Origin: a virus
Strand: one strand, 5' to 3'
Virus record (IMG/VR): IMGVR_UViG_3300046311_000013
Span: 1-38,679 of that record
DNA length: 38,679 nt
Below, one piece after another: positions 19,214 to 28,137 of the stretch (positions within the stretch are counted from its first letter, which is position 1; the number at the start of each line of letters is the position of its first letter). A program made the position numbers and the translations under genes. The notes under the pieces are model-generated. The model worked only from the letters and a program-made list of their open reading frames with translations, had not been told where the DNA came from and ran no database searches.

Positions 19214-21075
19214 TACTGACCTCCTAACTCTTTACGTAAAGCTTCCAATTCTTGCTTCTCTTGCGCTGACAGAGGAACTGCTTGCTGAGGCCCTGCTTGA
19301 AGTTGTTGAATCTCTTGTGGAGATACTTTAATTTCTCGGTACATTTCACCGAGTTTCAAAGCAGCAGCAGTAGCATTACCTTTACTGGCAGCACTGGAAG
19401 CCTGTAACAGTTTATTAGTAGCTACGCTAGAGTATGCAATTTTAGCTGCAATCTTAGGAGCAATAACTAAACTAGCTAAACCAGCAACGGCCCCATAACC
19501 AGCACCCATCGAATCGCCTGAATAGACATTACCTGCGGATGCCCCCAAGACACTGGACAAAGTAGCCGCAGTAGCTAAGTCAATAGATTTGCCCCGTTGA
19601 CTTAATATCTCTCCAGCTTTAGCAATAACTTTAGCACGGTTTTGAACAGCCTCTGGCAAGATTGCTTTAAACTGTTCAGCGGTAGCTTTGTCTTTCAACT
19701 TGTTACTAATGTTGGTCAATCCACCATCAGCAAAAGTCTTTTCAAGGTAAGCTCGTTGAATGTTTTCAGCTAAACCTGACGTATCTACCCCCAATGATTT
19801 AGCACGGTTTAACATCATCTGAGTTTCTTTCCACGAAGAAACATTACCAGCACTGATGATATTATCGGCAATCTTTTCAGGATACTTATTCGCAGCAGTA
19901 GCCAGCAATTTTGGATCGAGTTCAGTGATTGCCTGCTTATAATTACTATTCAAAGCTTTATAGCTATCTTTCAAAGTAGGAGAAACAGCTTCAGCAGCTA
20001 AATCCATAGCTTTGTTAATTTCACTAACTGCTTTATTAACAATATTATAGCCAACCGTGCCTTTTTCAAGCTCACGCTGTTTCTCTAATAACTTAGAACG
20101 AACTTCGTTTGCTTGTTTAAAGGTCAAATCAGGTTTTAAAGCCAACAGATCTTGCGCTTCTTTGTAGCCGCTGGCTCCCATCAAACTAGCAGCAGAAGAG
20201 CCTTCAGTTAACTTTTCCTGCGCCTGCTTGATAGCAGCAGCACCAATATTGTTAACCGATGTCATAGACACAGGAGCAGCTCCTTCTTTGTCCATCAACG
20301 TACTAAGATTATTGCCATAATCCTCATAAAGTTTAGTACGTCCCTGTTTCTGAGCTGATACTAAGTTTGCACCTAACTCTTCACGAGAAAGCACATTTGT
20401 AGCCAACTCATCAGCTAAAGAAGAAACTTCGTTAGACAAAGCATTCTTCATCTCAATGTCTTTAGCCGAAGCAGCCTTTGTAGGGCCAATACGAGAAACA
20501 CGTTCTGTCACTTTAAATAAAGTAGACTCAGGAGCAGCTTCTTGAATTCCTAAAGTAGTACCTTGGCGTTGTAACAGACGCTGTACTTCTTGCCTTGCTG
20601 CTAGTTCATCAGCTTGAGAAACAGCAGGGCCAAATAAGCGTGTGCCTAAAGGAGACTCACGTAAAGCCGTAGCTCCTTTAGAAATGCCTCTTCCAACAAG
20701 TTGACCTAAGCCCTCAGCGCCTGCTCCAAGTAAGAACTCTTTCGGATACTCCAAAGCCATGCGAGCTGCATCCACAGGCTTATTCAAACCAAAAGTTTCA
20801 ATAGCTTGCTTACCTGCTGTACCGAGAGCAGCTCCTGCACCTGACAAACCCATCCGAGCAGGTAAAGTCATAGGCCCAACACCGGGGATCAAAGTAGCGG
20901 CCATAGAACCGAGCATTGGGAGAGATTCAGCACCTATTTCAAGGGCTGTCTTTCGTGTCTGCTCAGGGCTATATTCAGGAGTTGTTGTCCCTGCTAAAGG
21001 TTCTCCAAGAGGGCCGTAGCCCATCTCTTGACGAAGAGCATTTAACTCTTGTTGTTCTGCTTGTGTTAAAGCCAT
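19213..21075 (-). CDS. Large internal virion / DNA-ejection protein (620 aa)
   Basis: 620 residues, Ala-rich, mostly helical, with hydrophobic Gly/Ala segments near the N terminus (ESLPMLGSMAATLIPGVG) and near residues 510-550. Both ends carry a similar LNALRQEMG / LEALRKELG helix. These traits, with its place after two other Ala/Gln-rich genes and before lysis, fit the largest of the three podovirus ejection proteins that form a channel across the envelope. No transglycosylase motif is obvious. The start overlaps the stop of the gene before. Confidence 0.7.
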   Translation of the reverse strand: MALTQAEQQELNALRQEMGYGPLGEPLAGTTTPEYSPEQTRKTALEIGAESLPMLGSMAATLIPGVGPMTLPARMGLSGAGAALGTAGKQAIETFGLNKPVDAARMALEYPKEFLLGAGAEGLGQLVGRGISKGATALRESPLGTRLFGPAVSQADELAARQEVQRLLQRQGTTLGIQEAAPESTLFKVTERVSRIGPTKAASAKDIEMKNALSNEVSSLADELATNVLSREELGANLVSAQKQGRTKLYEDYGNNLSTLMDKEGAAPVSMTSVNNIGAAAIKQAQEKLTEGSSAASLMGASGYKEAQDLLALKPDLTFKQANEVRSKLLEKQRELEKGTVGYNIVNKAVSEINKAMDLAAEAVSPTLKDSYKALNSNYKQAITELDPKLLATAANKYPEKIADNIISAGNVSSWKETQMMLNRAKSLGVDTSGLAENIQRAYLEKTFADGGLTNISNKLKDKATAEQFKAILPEAVQNRAKVIAKAGEILSQRGKSIDLATAATLSSVLGASAGNVYSGDSMGAGYGAVAGLASLVIAPKIAAKIAYSSVATNKLLQASSAASKGNATAAALKLGEMYREIKVSPQEIQQLQAGPQQAVPLSAQEKQELEALRKELGGQ

Positions 21076-22238
21076 TATTGCCCCTTTGCTTTACGTTCCA
21101 ATTCAGCTAATCGTTTCAGTTTAGTAGTGACTTCAGAACGTGATTCTTCAGATCCCTTAACAAAGTCATACTGAGACAGTTTACCTTGTTGCTGGTATTC
21201 ATTAGCCTTCTGATACTGGCGCTGGCTGATCAAAGCATCCTTCTCGATGTTATTCATAATGCTCTTAAGGCCTGCTTTGGTAACAGAACCTTGACCGATT
21301 GCCTCGCCCAAGATTGCCATGTCCTTATCAGACAAAGCACCTTTAAGAACAGTAGAGTTACCAATTTTAAGGTTATTTTGCAATGAACGAAGTTGCTCAG
21401 TTTCAGAAGTACCTTTAACAGGAATACCAAAAGCTTCAGCAATTTGACCAGCAGTAAGTTTAGAATCAGAAGCAAAACCTGCAAAAGATTGATCAATCAA
21501 AGGTTTGATTGTCTTCACAGCTTCAATAGTCTGTCCTGCTTGAATTCCAGAATCACGTAACTTACCGAAAGCATCTACGTTAGATTTAGTAACAGCTTCT
21601 TCTTGCTTAACTGTTACGTTTGTACCTCGTTGAGGGGCACTACCCACACGGGCAATCTTTTCACCTGTCTGTTTATTGATCAGGAATACGCCATCTGCTG
21701 TCTCACTCAGCGCAGTAGGATCACCTTTATCAATAGGTTCCAAGTCAGCAATATTACCAGACTTCTCATAAGCAGCCACAGAACCTGTGGTGTATTTACC
21801 TGTGCGAATCAGTTGCTGCACTGGATCAGCAGCAGCACGTTCACGTAAGTTCTTGGTGATTTCAGATTCTGTCTTACGGGCTGCCAAACCAGAAGCCACA
21901 GATTGCTGATAACGATTAGTCAGCTCACTGACCAGTTGGTAATCCTTGTTCTGCATAGCAGACTGGATACCTTGCTTCAACGACTCAGGACTACTCAGAT
22001 CAAGTCCTTGCAACATCTGTTGACGTTGCTGGATACGCATCATCTCAGGATCTTGAGCACCAAGCAAACCCCCAGCAGCGCCTGCCAAGCGATTACCTGC
22101 TGTGTAGAAGCCTGCCTGAGCAGACTGCATAGGACTCAACTGAGCAAACTGTTGAGCCTGTTGAGACAATGCAGCTTCGCGTTGAGCCATCAAAGACTCT
22201 GGAGTAACTCCGAATAAACTATTCATAACTTCAGCCAT
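21075..22238 (-). CDS. Internal virion protein (387 aa)
   Basis: 387 residues, mainly helical and Gln/Ala-rich (LMAQREAALSQQAQQFAQL, then QKANEYQQQGKLSQYDF). It opens with MAEVMNSLFGVTPESLMAQ and ends with a charged helix. Middle of the three probable ejection genes (22248, 21075, 19213), all rich in Ala, Gln and Ser. The AAGGAG site upstream is strong. The function is inferred from order and composition, not from a known motif. Confidence 0.65.
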   Translation of the reverse strand: MAEVMNSLFGVTPESLMAQREAALSQQAQQFAQLSPMQSAQAGFYTAGNRLAGAAGGLLGAQDPEMMRIQQRQQMLQGLDLSSPESLKQGIQSAMQNKDYQLVSELTNRYQQSVASGLAARKTESEITKNLRERAAADPVQQLIRTGKYTTGSVAAYEKSGNIADLEPIDKGDPTALSETADGVFLINKQTGEKIARVGSAPQRGTNVTVKQEEAVTKSNVDAFGKLRDSGIQAGQTIEAVKTIKPLIDQSFAGFASDSKLTAGQIAEAFGIPVKGTSETEQLRSLQNNLKIGNSTVLKGALSDKDMAILGEAIGQGSVTKAGLKSIMNNIEKDALISQRQYQKANEYQQQGKLSQYDFVKGSEESRSEVTTKLKRLAELERKAKGQ

Positions 22239-22247
22239 AATTACTCC

Positions 22248-23222
22248 TTAAAGGTATGCACCGAGATCTTGATTACCAAAGTAATCGCCTGTGCCCCAAC
22301 CACCTGTAGAGCTTGCTGCTGTCATCTGAGGAGTACCTGTCATCCAGTTACCGATACCAGACATCAGACGTTGGTTGCCAGCAGCGCCTTGCAAAGCAGC
22401 TCCGAAGGGGCTATAAGCATTAGCAGCATTGGCAGCAGTCTGAGCGTTGTAGATAGTGTTAGCAGCGTTGGCAGCACCTTGAGTAGTACGACCACCAATG
22501 TTCAAGCCTAAGTCCAGAGCACCTTGACCCGCAGATTCCATTGTCTGACTTAAGCCAAACTGAGTCTTCAGAGGGTTGTAGCCAGCGGTAGCAATATCCA
22601 AGCCAGTGCCGAATAAGCCAGCACCAAACTGAGTCTGAGCACGGCCTTGTTGCTGTGCCTGAGAAGCCAGTTGTAAGTCCTGCATCGCCTGCGCATTAGC
22701 AAGGGCTTGCTGTTCAGGGTTAGCAGCGCCCATCATACCGCCTTGAGCAACAGCAACACCGCCACGGCCTGTGTTAAACAGGTTCTGTGTGAGGCCTGCT
22801 TGAGCCTGATCACGGCTAGGTTGTAACAGAGCCTGCTGAGACTGCATCCACTGCTGTGCAGCAGCTTCAGGAGACTGAGCCAGATACTGATTACCCAGAT
22901 TGAATAAGCCTTGCTGTGCAGCTTGAGCCTGCTGAGCAGTCTGGAAGCCTTGCCCACCAGCTTGAGAGAACAGACGATCACGCATTGCAGCAATGTCAGG
23001 AGCTACGTTGTAGCCTGCACCGATAACGTTACCGTTAGCGTCTGTCTGGAAGTTAGAAGTACCGAAGCGAGTAGTCACGCCTACGGGGCGGAACTTCTGA
23101 GCTTCAGCAGCGATACGAGCAGCTTCTACGTTAGCAGCAGCAGCATCAGAGGCTGCATTTGCTTGCATAGAAGAACCTAATAAACCCACACCTGCACCAA
23201 TGGCAGCACCAATCCACGGCAT
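22248..23222 (-). CDS. Ala/Gln/Gly-rich internal virion protein (324 aa)
   Basis: 324 residues. The N terminus (MPWIGAAIGAGVGLLGSSMQ) is a hydrophobic Gly/Ala helix followed by a long Ala-rich helix (ANAASDAAAANVEAARIAAE), as in phage ejection proteins of the P22 gp7 kind. The rest is low-complexity Gln/Ala/Gly with regularly placed Asn. First of three similar genes; it should enter the host membrane at DNA delivery. Also possible as a minor tail protein. Confidence 0.65.
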   Translation of the reverse strand: MPWIGAAIGAGVGLLGSSMQANAASDAAAANVEAARIAAEAQKFRPVGVTTRFGTSNFQTDANGNVIGAGYNVAPDIAAMRDRLFSQAGGQGFQTAQQAQAAQQGLFNLGNQYLAQSPEAAAQQWMQSQQALLQPSRDQAQAGLTQNLFNTGRGGVAVAQGGMMGAANPEQQALANAQAMQDLQLASQAQQQGRAQTQFGAGLFGTGLDIATAGYNPLKTQFGLSQTMESAGQGALDLGLNIGGRTTQGAANAANTIYNAQTAANAANAYSPFGAALQGAAGNQRLMSGIGNWMTGTPQMTAASSTGGWGTGDYFGNQDLGAYL

Positions 23223-23223
23223 A

Positions 23224-23544
23224 TCAGGCCTCCTCTTTCGTGTGTTTAATTAAAACATTATCAATTTTATTCATATCTGTCTCGAATGTATGATGAATAC
23301 AAAACCAAGTTGAATCCTCTAAAGCGAGGATAGTATGATTGATGCCTTTTCTGATATTGATACAAGCAGGGGCTTCAAACACTTCATTAACATCGTTATC
23401 AAATAATACTCTTACTTTTCCTTTACCGAGAACACTCAAATGATCATATTCATGCTTGTGTTGACAGGCAATAGATCCCTTAGGTATGTCCATCTGTTTG
23501 GCGTATAAGCCATCGGAGAAATGATGAAGAGTATTATTATCCAT
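23224..23544 (-). CDS. Cupin-fold protein in the tail gene cluster (106 aa)
   Basis: 106 residues with a single cupin barrel. CQHKHEYDHLSVLGKGKVRV carries the first metal motif (H29, H31, H35), and KGINHTI supplies the later His70. Many cupins bind Fe, Mn or Zn and act as isomerases, dioxygenases or sugar binders. Here the gene sits between the SGNH spike and the first ejection protein, so it may serve the virion, a sugar or a glycan. No enzyme class can be picked from sequence. Confidence 0.8.
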   Translation of the reverse strand: MDNNTLHHFSDGLYAKQMDIPKGSIACQHKHEYDHLSVLGKGKVRVLFDNDVNEVFEAPACINIRKGINHTILALEDSTWFCIHHTFETDMNKIDNVLIKHTKEEA

Positions 23545-23559
23545 GTGTTTCCTTAATTA

Positions 23560-25170
23560 TTAAGCTAAAGTAAGCGTGTTCGAGCGAACAACACCGTCAG
23601 TGCCTCGCATACTCACCTTCAGTTGAGTGTTAGACACAAAGCTAAAGGTAATCTCTTTAGAGTTAGTTGGGCTTGCTGTGTGATCCACGTTAATCTCAGT
23701 CGCTCCAGAAGAACGACTTGTGATAGCATTCTTACGTGCAGAATCAGAAGTACCGATACCAACTTGGAACATGACAGGATCAGCCTGTGCAGTTTTGTAC
23801 TTAGAGAACAAACCAACAATAGTTTCACCAGAAGAAGAAGTAGTATTTCCACGACCTGTAGCGAAAGTGTAAGTAGCTCCTGCAATGTTCTGATAACCGA
23901 AGACGCCAGAATACTCACCTGTAGCAGTAGTGGAGCATTCACGTCCCCAGATCAAAGAGTAGTTAGACAGGTTATCTGTAGTCGTCTGGTAACCGCCTGC
24001 AAAGGTATAGTTACCATCTGCGCTACATTGGTAACCCCATGTAATGGAACCAGTAGCAGCCGAGCTATTCAGAGGGAAAGAATCTGTAACAGACTCAAGA
24101 GATACAATAGACTTGAAGTTAGCAATAGCATCTGCTTCTCCTCGCCAAGGGCCTGCACCACGGGCAGAAAAGGCAGAAGGAAAGGAGCGATGTGTGTATC
24201 CTACTTCCTTGCTGGCTGTCCAGATACGATCATAGCCCATCTCCCACAGCGAATCACCTAAGAAGTGGGTGTAGTCTCCTGAACCTGCAACATCAAACTC
24301 AGTCTTCAAGCCCATCGAGTTAACGTAGATAGTATTCTTATTGACGTTCTCACAGTAGTCTGCCTGAGCTTGCCACACCTGATAGCGAGTGTGCAATCCC
24401 GACATACCCGTCACAAAGATTGGAGTGTTGTCGTCCATCCATGTCTCTGCTCTAAACTGGGCATTCAAAGTAGTGAACTTAGTGAGATACGTACTATAAT
24501 TCATAGTAGTAGCATCTTCTTCACCTTGCGCGTAGATCAAGAAATCCAGCTCAGTAATTCCACTTAACTCTGTAGTAGCAAGCGCAGCAGTCACTTTAGC
24601 TTTAAAAGCTGCGTATCGAGTAGATGAAGTGCCTGTACCTACCCACTGATCAATAGACTGACCACCAACAGCATCATAAATGATGAAAACTTCTGCGTTA
24701 GTATCATCGGCAATTCGATGAGCCAAAGCTAAAGCCATGTTGTTGTTTCCACCGTTGCCATTAGGAGTGTTCAGACTCCAAGGAGCAGCCAGATAATCGC
24801 TACCACCCCACGAAGACGTTGCTCCGTTCCAAGTCTTTACCTTGCTAGAGGCAGGGTTAGGGCCTCCTGTATTGCTACCTGCTGCGTTGGACTGTCCTGT
24901 AATACCGATGACATACTTACGCTTTGCGTAGTTAGTAATCTTATCCAGACCACGTAAACGAGTCTGCACGGTAGTTGTAATACTATCAGCAGGCACATAG
25001 TTAACACTGTTGGAAGAAATACTATCCGTACTGTTTAACTTGGTAGCAACAGCAGTTGCAATGTTATTAAACTCAGTATCAATCTCAGTACCTTTAACAA
25101 TCTTTAAAGGATTGCCAAGGGCAAGAGAGTCCTTACTTGCAAAGTTAGTTGATTTTACATAGTTTGTCAT
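23560..25170 (-). CDS. Tail spike with SGNH/sialate-acetylesterase-type hydrolase
   Basis: 536 residues. The first 80 form a virion-binding head (LKIVKGTEIDTEFNNIATAV). Residues 85-315 are an SGNH hydrolase: GQSNAAG (Ser94), YDAVGGQSI, YAQGEEDA and DYTHFLGDS (Asp299, His302). The C-terminal third has repeated Gly/Thr/Ser strands (WGYQCSADGNYTFAGGYQ, VFGYQNIAGATYTFATGRG) like trimeric adhesin heads, then a beta-rich end. It likely removes O-acetyl groups from host capsule or LPS during adsorption; the substrate is unknown. Confidence 0.85.
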   Translation of the reverse strand: MTNYVKSTNFASKDSLALGNPLKIVKGTEIDTEFNNIATAVATKLNSTDSISSNSVNYVPADSITTTVQTRLRGLDKITNYAKRKYVIGITGQSNAAGSNTGGPNPASSKVKTWNGATSSWGGSDYLAAPWSLNTPNGNGGNNNMALALAHRIADDTNAEVFIIYDAVGGQSIDQWVGTGTSSTRYAAFKAKVTAALATTELSGITELDFLIYAQGEEDATTMNYSTYLTKFTTLNAQFRAETWMDDNTPIFVTGMSGLHTRYQVWQAQADYCENVNKNTIYVNSMGLKTEFDVAGSGDYTHFLGDSLWEMGYDRIWTASKEVGYTHRSFPSAFSARGAGPWRGEADAIANFKSIVSLESVTDSFPLNSSAATGSITWGYQCSADGNYTFAGGYQTTTDNLSNYSLIWGRECSTTATGEYSGVFGYQNIAGATYTFATGRGNTTSSSGETIVGLFSKYKTAQADPVMFQVGIGTSDSARKNAITSRSSGATEINVDHTASPTNSKEITFSFVSNTQLKVSMRGTDGVVRSNTLTLA

Positions 25171-26726
25171 TATATGATCTTTCCGTTCTTAGCCTGAATT
25201 TCAATTTTCTGAATACTTAGAGCAGAACCAATAATGTCTGCTTCGTAGCCAGTCTGGATAACTTTTCCAGCTCCTGTAGGATACGCAACTAATGTCTGCA
25301 AAGAAGTTCCGTTAGAATATACAGTCGTTGCAGTATTATACTCGCTTACGCCATAATATGCAACTGTTTGAGAAGGAATATTTACGTTTTGAGAGTAATA
25401 ATTACCTGTAAAGTCGTATCCCCACTTGATCGTCACATACTGATCAGAACCGCCAATGACAACAACAGCAAGTTTCTTCAGTACAGAAGTAACAGAAGGC
25501 TGTCCTAAGTCAGTGTGGTTAGTGAAATACTGAAACTGATAACTTTCTCCGTTGTCCAGATAAGTAGAATATCTCCCAATATACCCGGCTTTACCAAGCA
25601 ACACACTCTTATCTCTAGTGTAGCAAAAACTACTAGGTTCTAAGCCACTCCATGTTGTAACGCGACTAGAGCCGTCCTGTAGAGTTGCTTTCATATCAAA
25701 GCAGTACACTACCTTGAGTACAGGAAGAGACAACAGATAAAATGAATCGTAAGGACTGTAAACAGATTTGATGGCAGCAGTATTCTCACTGGATACAGCA
25801 GTCATCAAGTCATTACGCACATTCTTAGATAGATCACGGAAAGGCGCAGACTTTTCTTGGATGGTTCTCAAGACACTACGAACGCCTGTATCAGACAGAA
25901 AAATCACATCTGATCCTGTGTTCTGAATGCTATCACGGGCAATACATCCAATGCCTGTGGCTGCGTCAGCTAATTTAAATACCCCTGCTGATAACACATC
26001 CTGAGCACCCGAGTACACCAAGATATTGTTCCTGCCAAAGATGAATAAGAAGCCGTTATGCGCAGCTAATCCAGTAATGTTATCAGCTCCGTTAGGCCAC
26101 ACGGAAGATACATCAATAGAGCCTGTGGAGCCGTTAGCCCATTTGTGACCAGAGAGAATATCAGACCAATAGATTACTGTCTTCTCAGCGGTTGTTTCAG
26201 CTACCCATAACCGCCCATAAGCAGACAAAGCAATGTTAGCTTGAAGGACAGTACCTGTATATCCAGATTTCTCAGAGATACGGCGATATGTTGTAGTGCT
26301 CACTGAAGGGTCAAACACCAAAGGATCATGTCCTAACTGGAACAGATACAAACACTCATTAAGAGTAACGATCTGCCAGTTATTAGCAGAGATCGTAGGA
26401 GTAGTCCCTCCGCCTCCGTATGTCAATTCCGTCAGTGTTCCTGTAGCCAGTTTAAAGATTTTATTGTTACCGGCAGCAACAACGTATTCAGCGCCTGAGT
26501 CCGTGACTAACTGACCAATAGCTTCAACATTAGCAGTACTTAAACCAGCGTTGCTTGCGTGAGAGGCTAACCATCCTTTTCGAGCACCGATACGTCCGTA
26601 CTGATCAATGATACAGTTATTAGCTACTAGGGCGAAACCTGAAGACAAATCCAAGGATGAGTCCTGAGTGTTCAGTCCCATGAAGCCGGGCGCTGTAATT
26701 GAGAATGTCTGGATTTGTTGGCTCAT
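25170..26726 (-). CDS. Tail nozzle / DNA-stabilisation protein (518 aa)
   Basis: 518 residues. The N terminus SITAPGFMGLNTQDSSLDLS and NNCIIDQYGRIGARKGW matches a known start of podovirus tail proteins of the P22 gp10 / SIO1 type, with beta-propeller-like repeats after it (LYLFQLGHDPLVFD, FLFIFGRNNILVYSG, VIFLSDTGVRSV). It sits directly after the adaptor gene, as the nozzle does in podoviruses. It closes the portal and forms the short tail tube. Its start overlaps the adaptor's end by ATGA. Confidence 0.8.
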   Translation of the reverse strand: MSQQIQTFSITAPGFMGLNTQDSSLDLSSGFALVANNCIIDQYGRIGARKGWLASHASNAGLSTANVEAIGQLVTDSGAEYVVAAGNNKIFKLATGTLTELTYGGGGTTPTISANNWQIVTLNECLYLFQLGHDPLVFDPSVSTTTYRRISEKSGYTGTVLQANIALSAYGRLWVAETTAEKTVIYWSDILSGHKWANGSTGSIDVSSVWPNGADNITGLAAHNGFLFIFGRNNILVYSGAQDVLSAGVFKLADAATGIGCIARDSIQNTGSDVIFLSDTGVRSVLRTIQEKSAPFRDLSKNVRNDLMTAVSSENTAAIKSVYSPYDSFYLLSLPVLKVVYCFDMKATLQDGSSRVTTWSGLEPSSFCYTRDKSVLLGKAGYIGRYSTYLDNGESYQFQYFTNHTDLGQPSVTSVLKKLAVVVIGGSDQYVTIKWGYDFTGNYYSQNVNIPSQTVAYYGVSEYNTATTVYSNGTSLQTLVAYPTGAGKVIQTGYEADIIGSALSIQKIEIQAKNGKII

Positions 26727-27382
26727 ACTGCCTCCCAGCCATCTTCCTCAACAAAGCGGCTAGATTCGATAGCTATCGCATCAGCCAAGGAAGCCTTGTA
26801 CAATCCGTAAGCCTCAGAGCTGTTCAAGCCACCGTCTTCACCTCGCTCAACTAAAGCACGAGCAAATGCGCCAAGAATAACAGGCTCAGTCGGTACTTTC
26901 AAAGTATCTGTATCGGATGCAAGATTTTCCTGCGGCACATACAGTTGAACATTTATGGTATAAGTACCATCAGGCACAGGCCAGAACATTACTTTAGCGT
27001 CCCCGTTAGAGTCGATGCCGTTAAAGCAATAGTAATTAGGAGAACCTTTTTGAGGAACTCCTGCTGAACCACTCCATAAGTTGTACATAGCTAAAGATAC
27101 TGTCTTCAGTCCCACATACTTAGTGGCATTATGCAGCTCACTGACCTTATAGCGATGCCCTGAGTCAGCCACAGCATAAGTAGAAATATCAGCAACAGTA
27201 GTCAAGGGAATATCTGCGATCAACGCTGACCACTTATAAGCATCCTCTACTTGTCGCTTGGCATCGTTGACCAACTTACCAATGAGCTTAGAGAGTACGT
27301 TTTCTTGGACAGTAGATACTTCAGGTTCACGCATACGAACGAGAATATCATTGACTAATTCAAGGTAGGTTGGCAAAGCCAT
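26723..27382 (-). CDS. Head-tail adaptor, T7 gp11-like tail tubular protein A
   Basis: 219 residues, close to T7 gp11 (196 aa). It opens MALPTYLELVNDILVRMREP, then LVNDAKRQVEDAYKWSALIA and a beta-rich middle (YCFNGIDSNGDAKVMFWPVP), ending in a helical FARALVERGEDGG region. These are typical of gp11-type adaptors that bind below the portal. Order (capsid, adaptor, nozzle) agrees. Confidence 0.85.
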   Translation of the reverse strand: MALPTYLELVNDILVRMREPEVSTVQENVLSKLIGKLVNDAKRQVEDAYKWSALIADIPLTTVADISTYAVADSGHRYKVSELHNATKYVGLKTVSLAMYNLWSGSAGVPQKGSPNYYCFNGIDSNGDAKVMFWPVPDGTYTINVQLYVPQENLASDTDTLKVPTEPVILGAFARALVERGEDGGLNSSEAYGLYKASLADAIAIESSRFVEEDGWEAV

Positions 27383-27384
27383 AA

Positions 27385-27723
27385 TTAAATTCCTTCTTTC
27401 TTAAACAATTCAAAGGTACAGATAACACTCATGTTACTTCCTGCTTCACTTCGTGCCATAACCTTATCGTTCTCTTCTAAGACTACGTAGGCTCCGCCAT
27501 CAATCCTGATATTTTCTTTAGAACTTACACTATTTTGATTGAGGAAGTACACATCGGCAGAGGCACTAGAATCTGTCCAATAAGCAGTAATGTGTTTAGT
27601 AGAACCTGTTCCGTTAAAAACATACATTAATGCCCACTTGGCAAAATAACCTACAGGAACAGTGTAAATAGTTGTTAACGTATCAGCTACAAGGTTTAAA
27701 CCTACCGAGACAGGACGTGTCAT
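27385..27723 (-). CDS. Small beta-rich virion protein (112 aa)
   Basis: 112 residues, mostly alternating hydrophobic and polar strands (LTTIYTVPVGYFAKWALMYV, VYFLNQNSV, GGAYVVLEENDKVMARSEAG). This is the pattern of single-domain beta-sandwich phage proteins found between capsid and adaptor genes, such as head decoration or stopper proteins. No clear family by eye. It lies 2 nt before the adaptor gene. Confidence 0.65.
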   Translation of the reverse strand: MTRPVSVGLNLVADTLTTIYTVPVGYFAKWALMYVFNGTGSTKHITAYWTDSSASADVYFLNQNSVSSKENIRIDGGAYVVLEENDKVMARSEAGSNMSVICTFELFKKEGI

Positions 27724-27725
27724 AG

Positions 27726-27893
27726 TTACTTCTTCTTTGCCTTCTTAGGCTTAGTCTTACCAGCTTCAGACAAAGCGATAGCAATGGCTTGCTTACGGTC
27801 AGTCACCACAGGGCCTCCTTTACCGCTATGCAGAGTTCCTTCTTTGAACTCGCCCATAACTTTCTCTTCCTTAGTTTTCTTCTTTGTCGCCAT
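27726..27893 (-). CDS. DUF6496-like small basic protein (55 aa)
   Basis: A 55-residue frame not visible at the usual 60-residue cutoff. The core MGEFKEGTLHSGKGGPVVTD followed by RKQAIAIALSEAGK is the recognisable pattern of DUF6496, small basic proteins seen in many phages and bacterial genomes. Both ends are Lys-rich (MATKKKTKEEK, KPKKAKKK). It overlaps the end of the gene before by 23 bases. Function unknown; DNA binding is possible from its charge. Confidence 0.75.
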   Translation of the reverse strand: MATKKKTKEEKVMGEFKEGTLHSGKGGPVVTDRKQAIAIALSEAGKTKPKKAKKK

Positions 27894-28062
27894 CACTAGC
27901 TCCTTTTACCTTACGTTTACGGGTAGTAGCTTCAACAGAAGCCTGTTCTTCAATAAGCTCGTACCATTCAGGATTTAACCTAAAGCTATCAATATCCACT
28001 TTGCTCTTAACAACTGCAATAGTCTGAGGACGATTACTTGTCTTCATTTGAAAGCGTACCAT
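27871..28062 (-). CDS. Small protein after the capsid gene (63 aa)
   Basis: First gene behind the terminator that follows the capsid gene, with a good AAAGGAGA site before its ATG. It begins MVRFQMKTSNRPQTIAVVKS and ends in a charged tail (TRKRKVKGASDGDKEEN). Similar short proteins starting with a stretch on the theme NRPQTI lie beside capsid genes in other phages. No function known. Its expression relies on read-through of the terminator at 28110 or an unseen promoter. Confidence 0.6.
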   Translation of the reverse strand: MVRFQMKTSNRPQTIAVVKSKVDIDSFRLNPEWYELIEEQASVEATTRKRKVKGASDGDKEEN

Positions 28063-28109
28063 ATATTCTCCTTTGTTTATTACTCACTATACGTAAGTGA
28101 TAAATAAAA

Positions 28110-28129
28110 GAGAGCCCCGAAGGGCCCTC
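28110..28129 (-). terminator. Rho-independent terminator after the capsid gene
   Basis: Read on the - strand: GAGGGCCC, loop TTCG, GGGCTCTC, an 8-bp stem with one G-U pair and a stable UUCG-type tetraloop, followed by TTTTATTTA. It starts 9 nt after the capsid stop codon. On the + strand the pairing has an A-C mismatch and no T run follows, so it works for the - arm. It should raise capsid and scaffold mRNA relative to the tail genes. Confidence 0.88.
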
Positions 28130-28137
28130 CTCAATCA

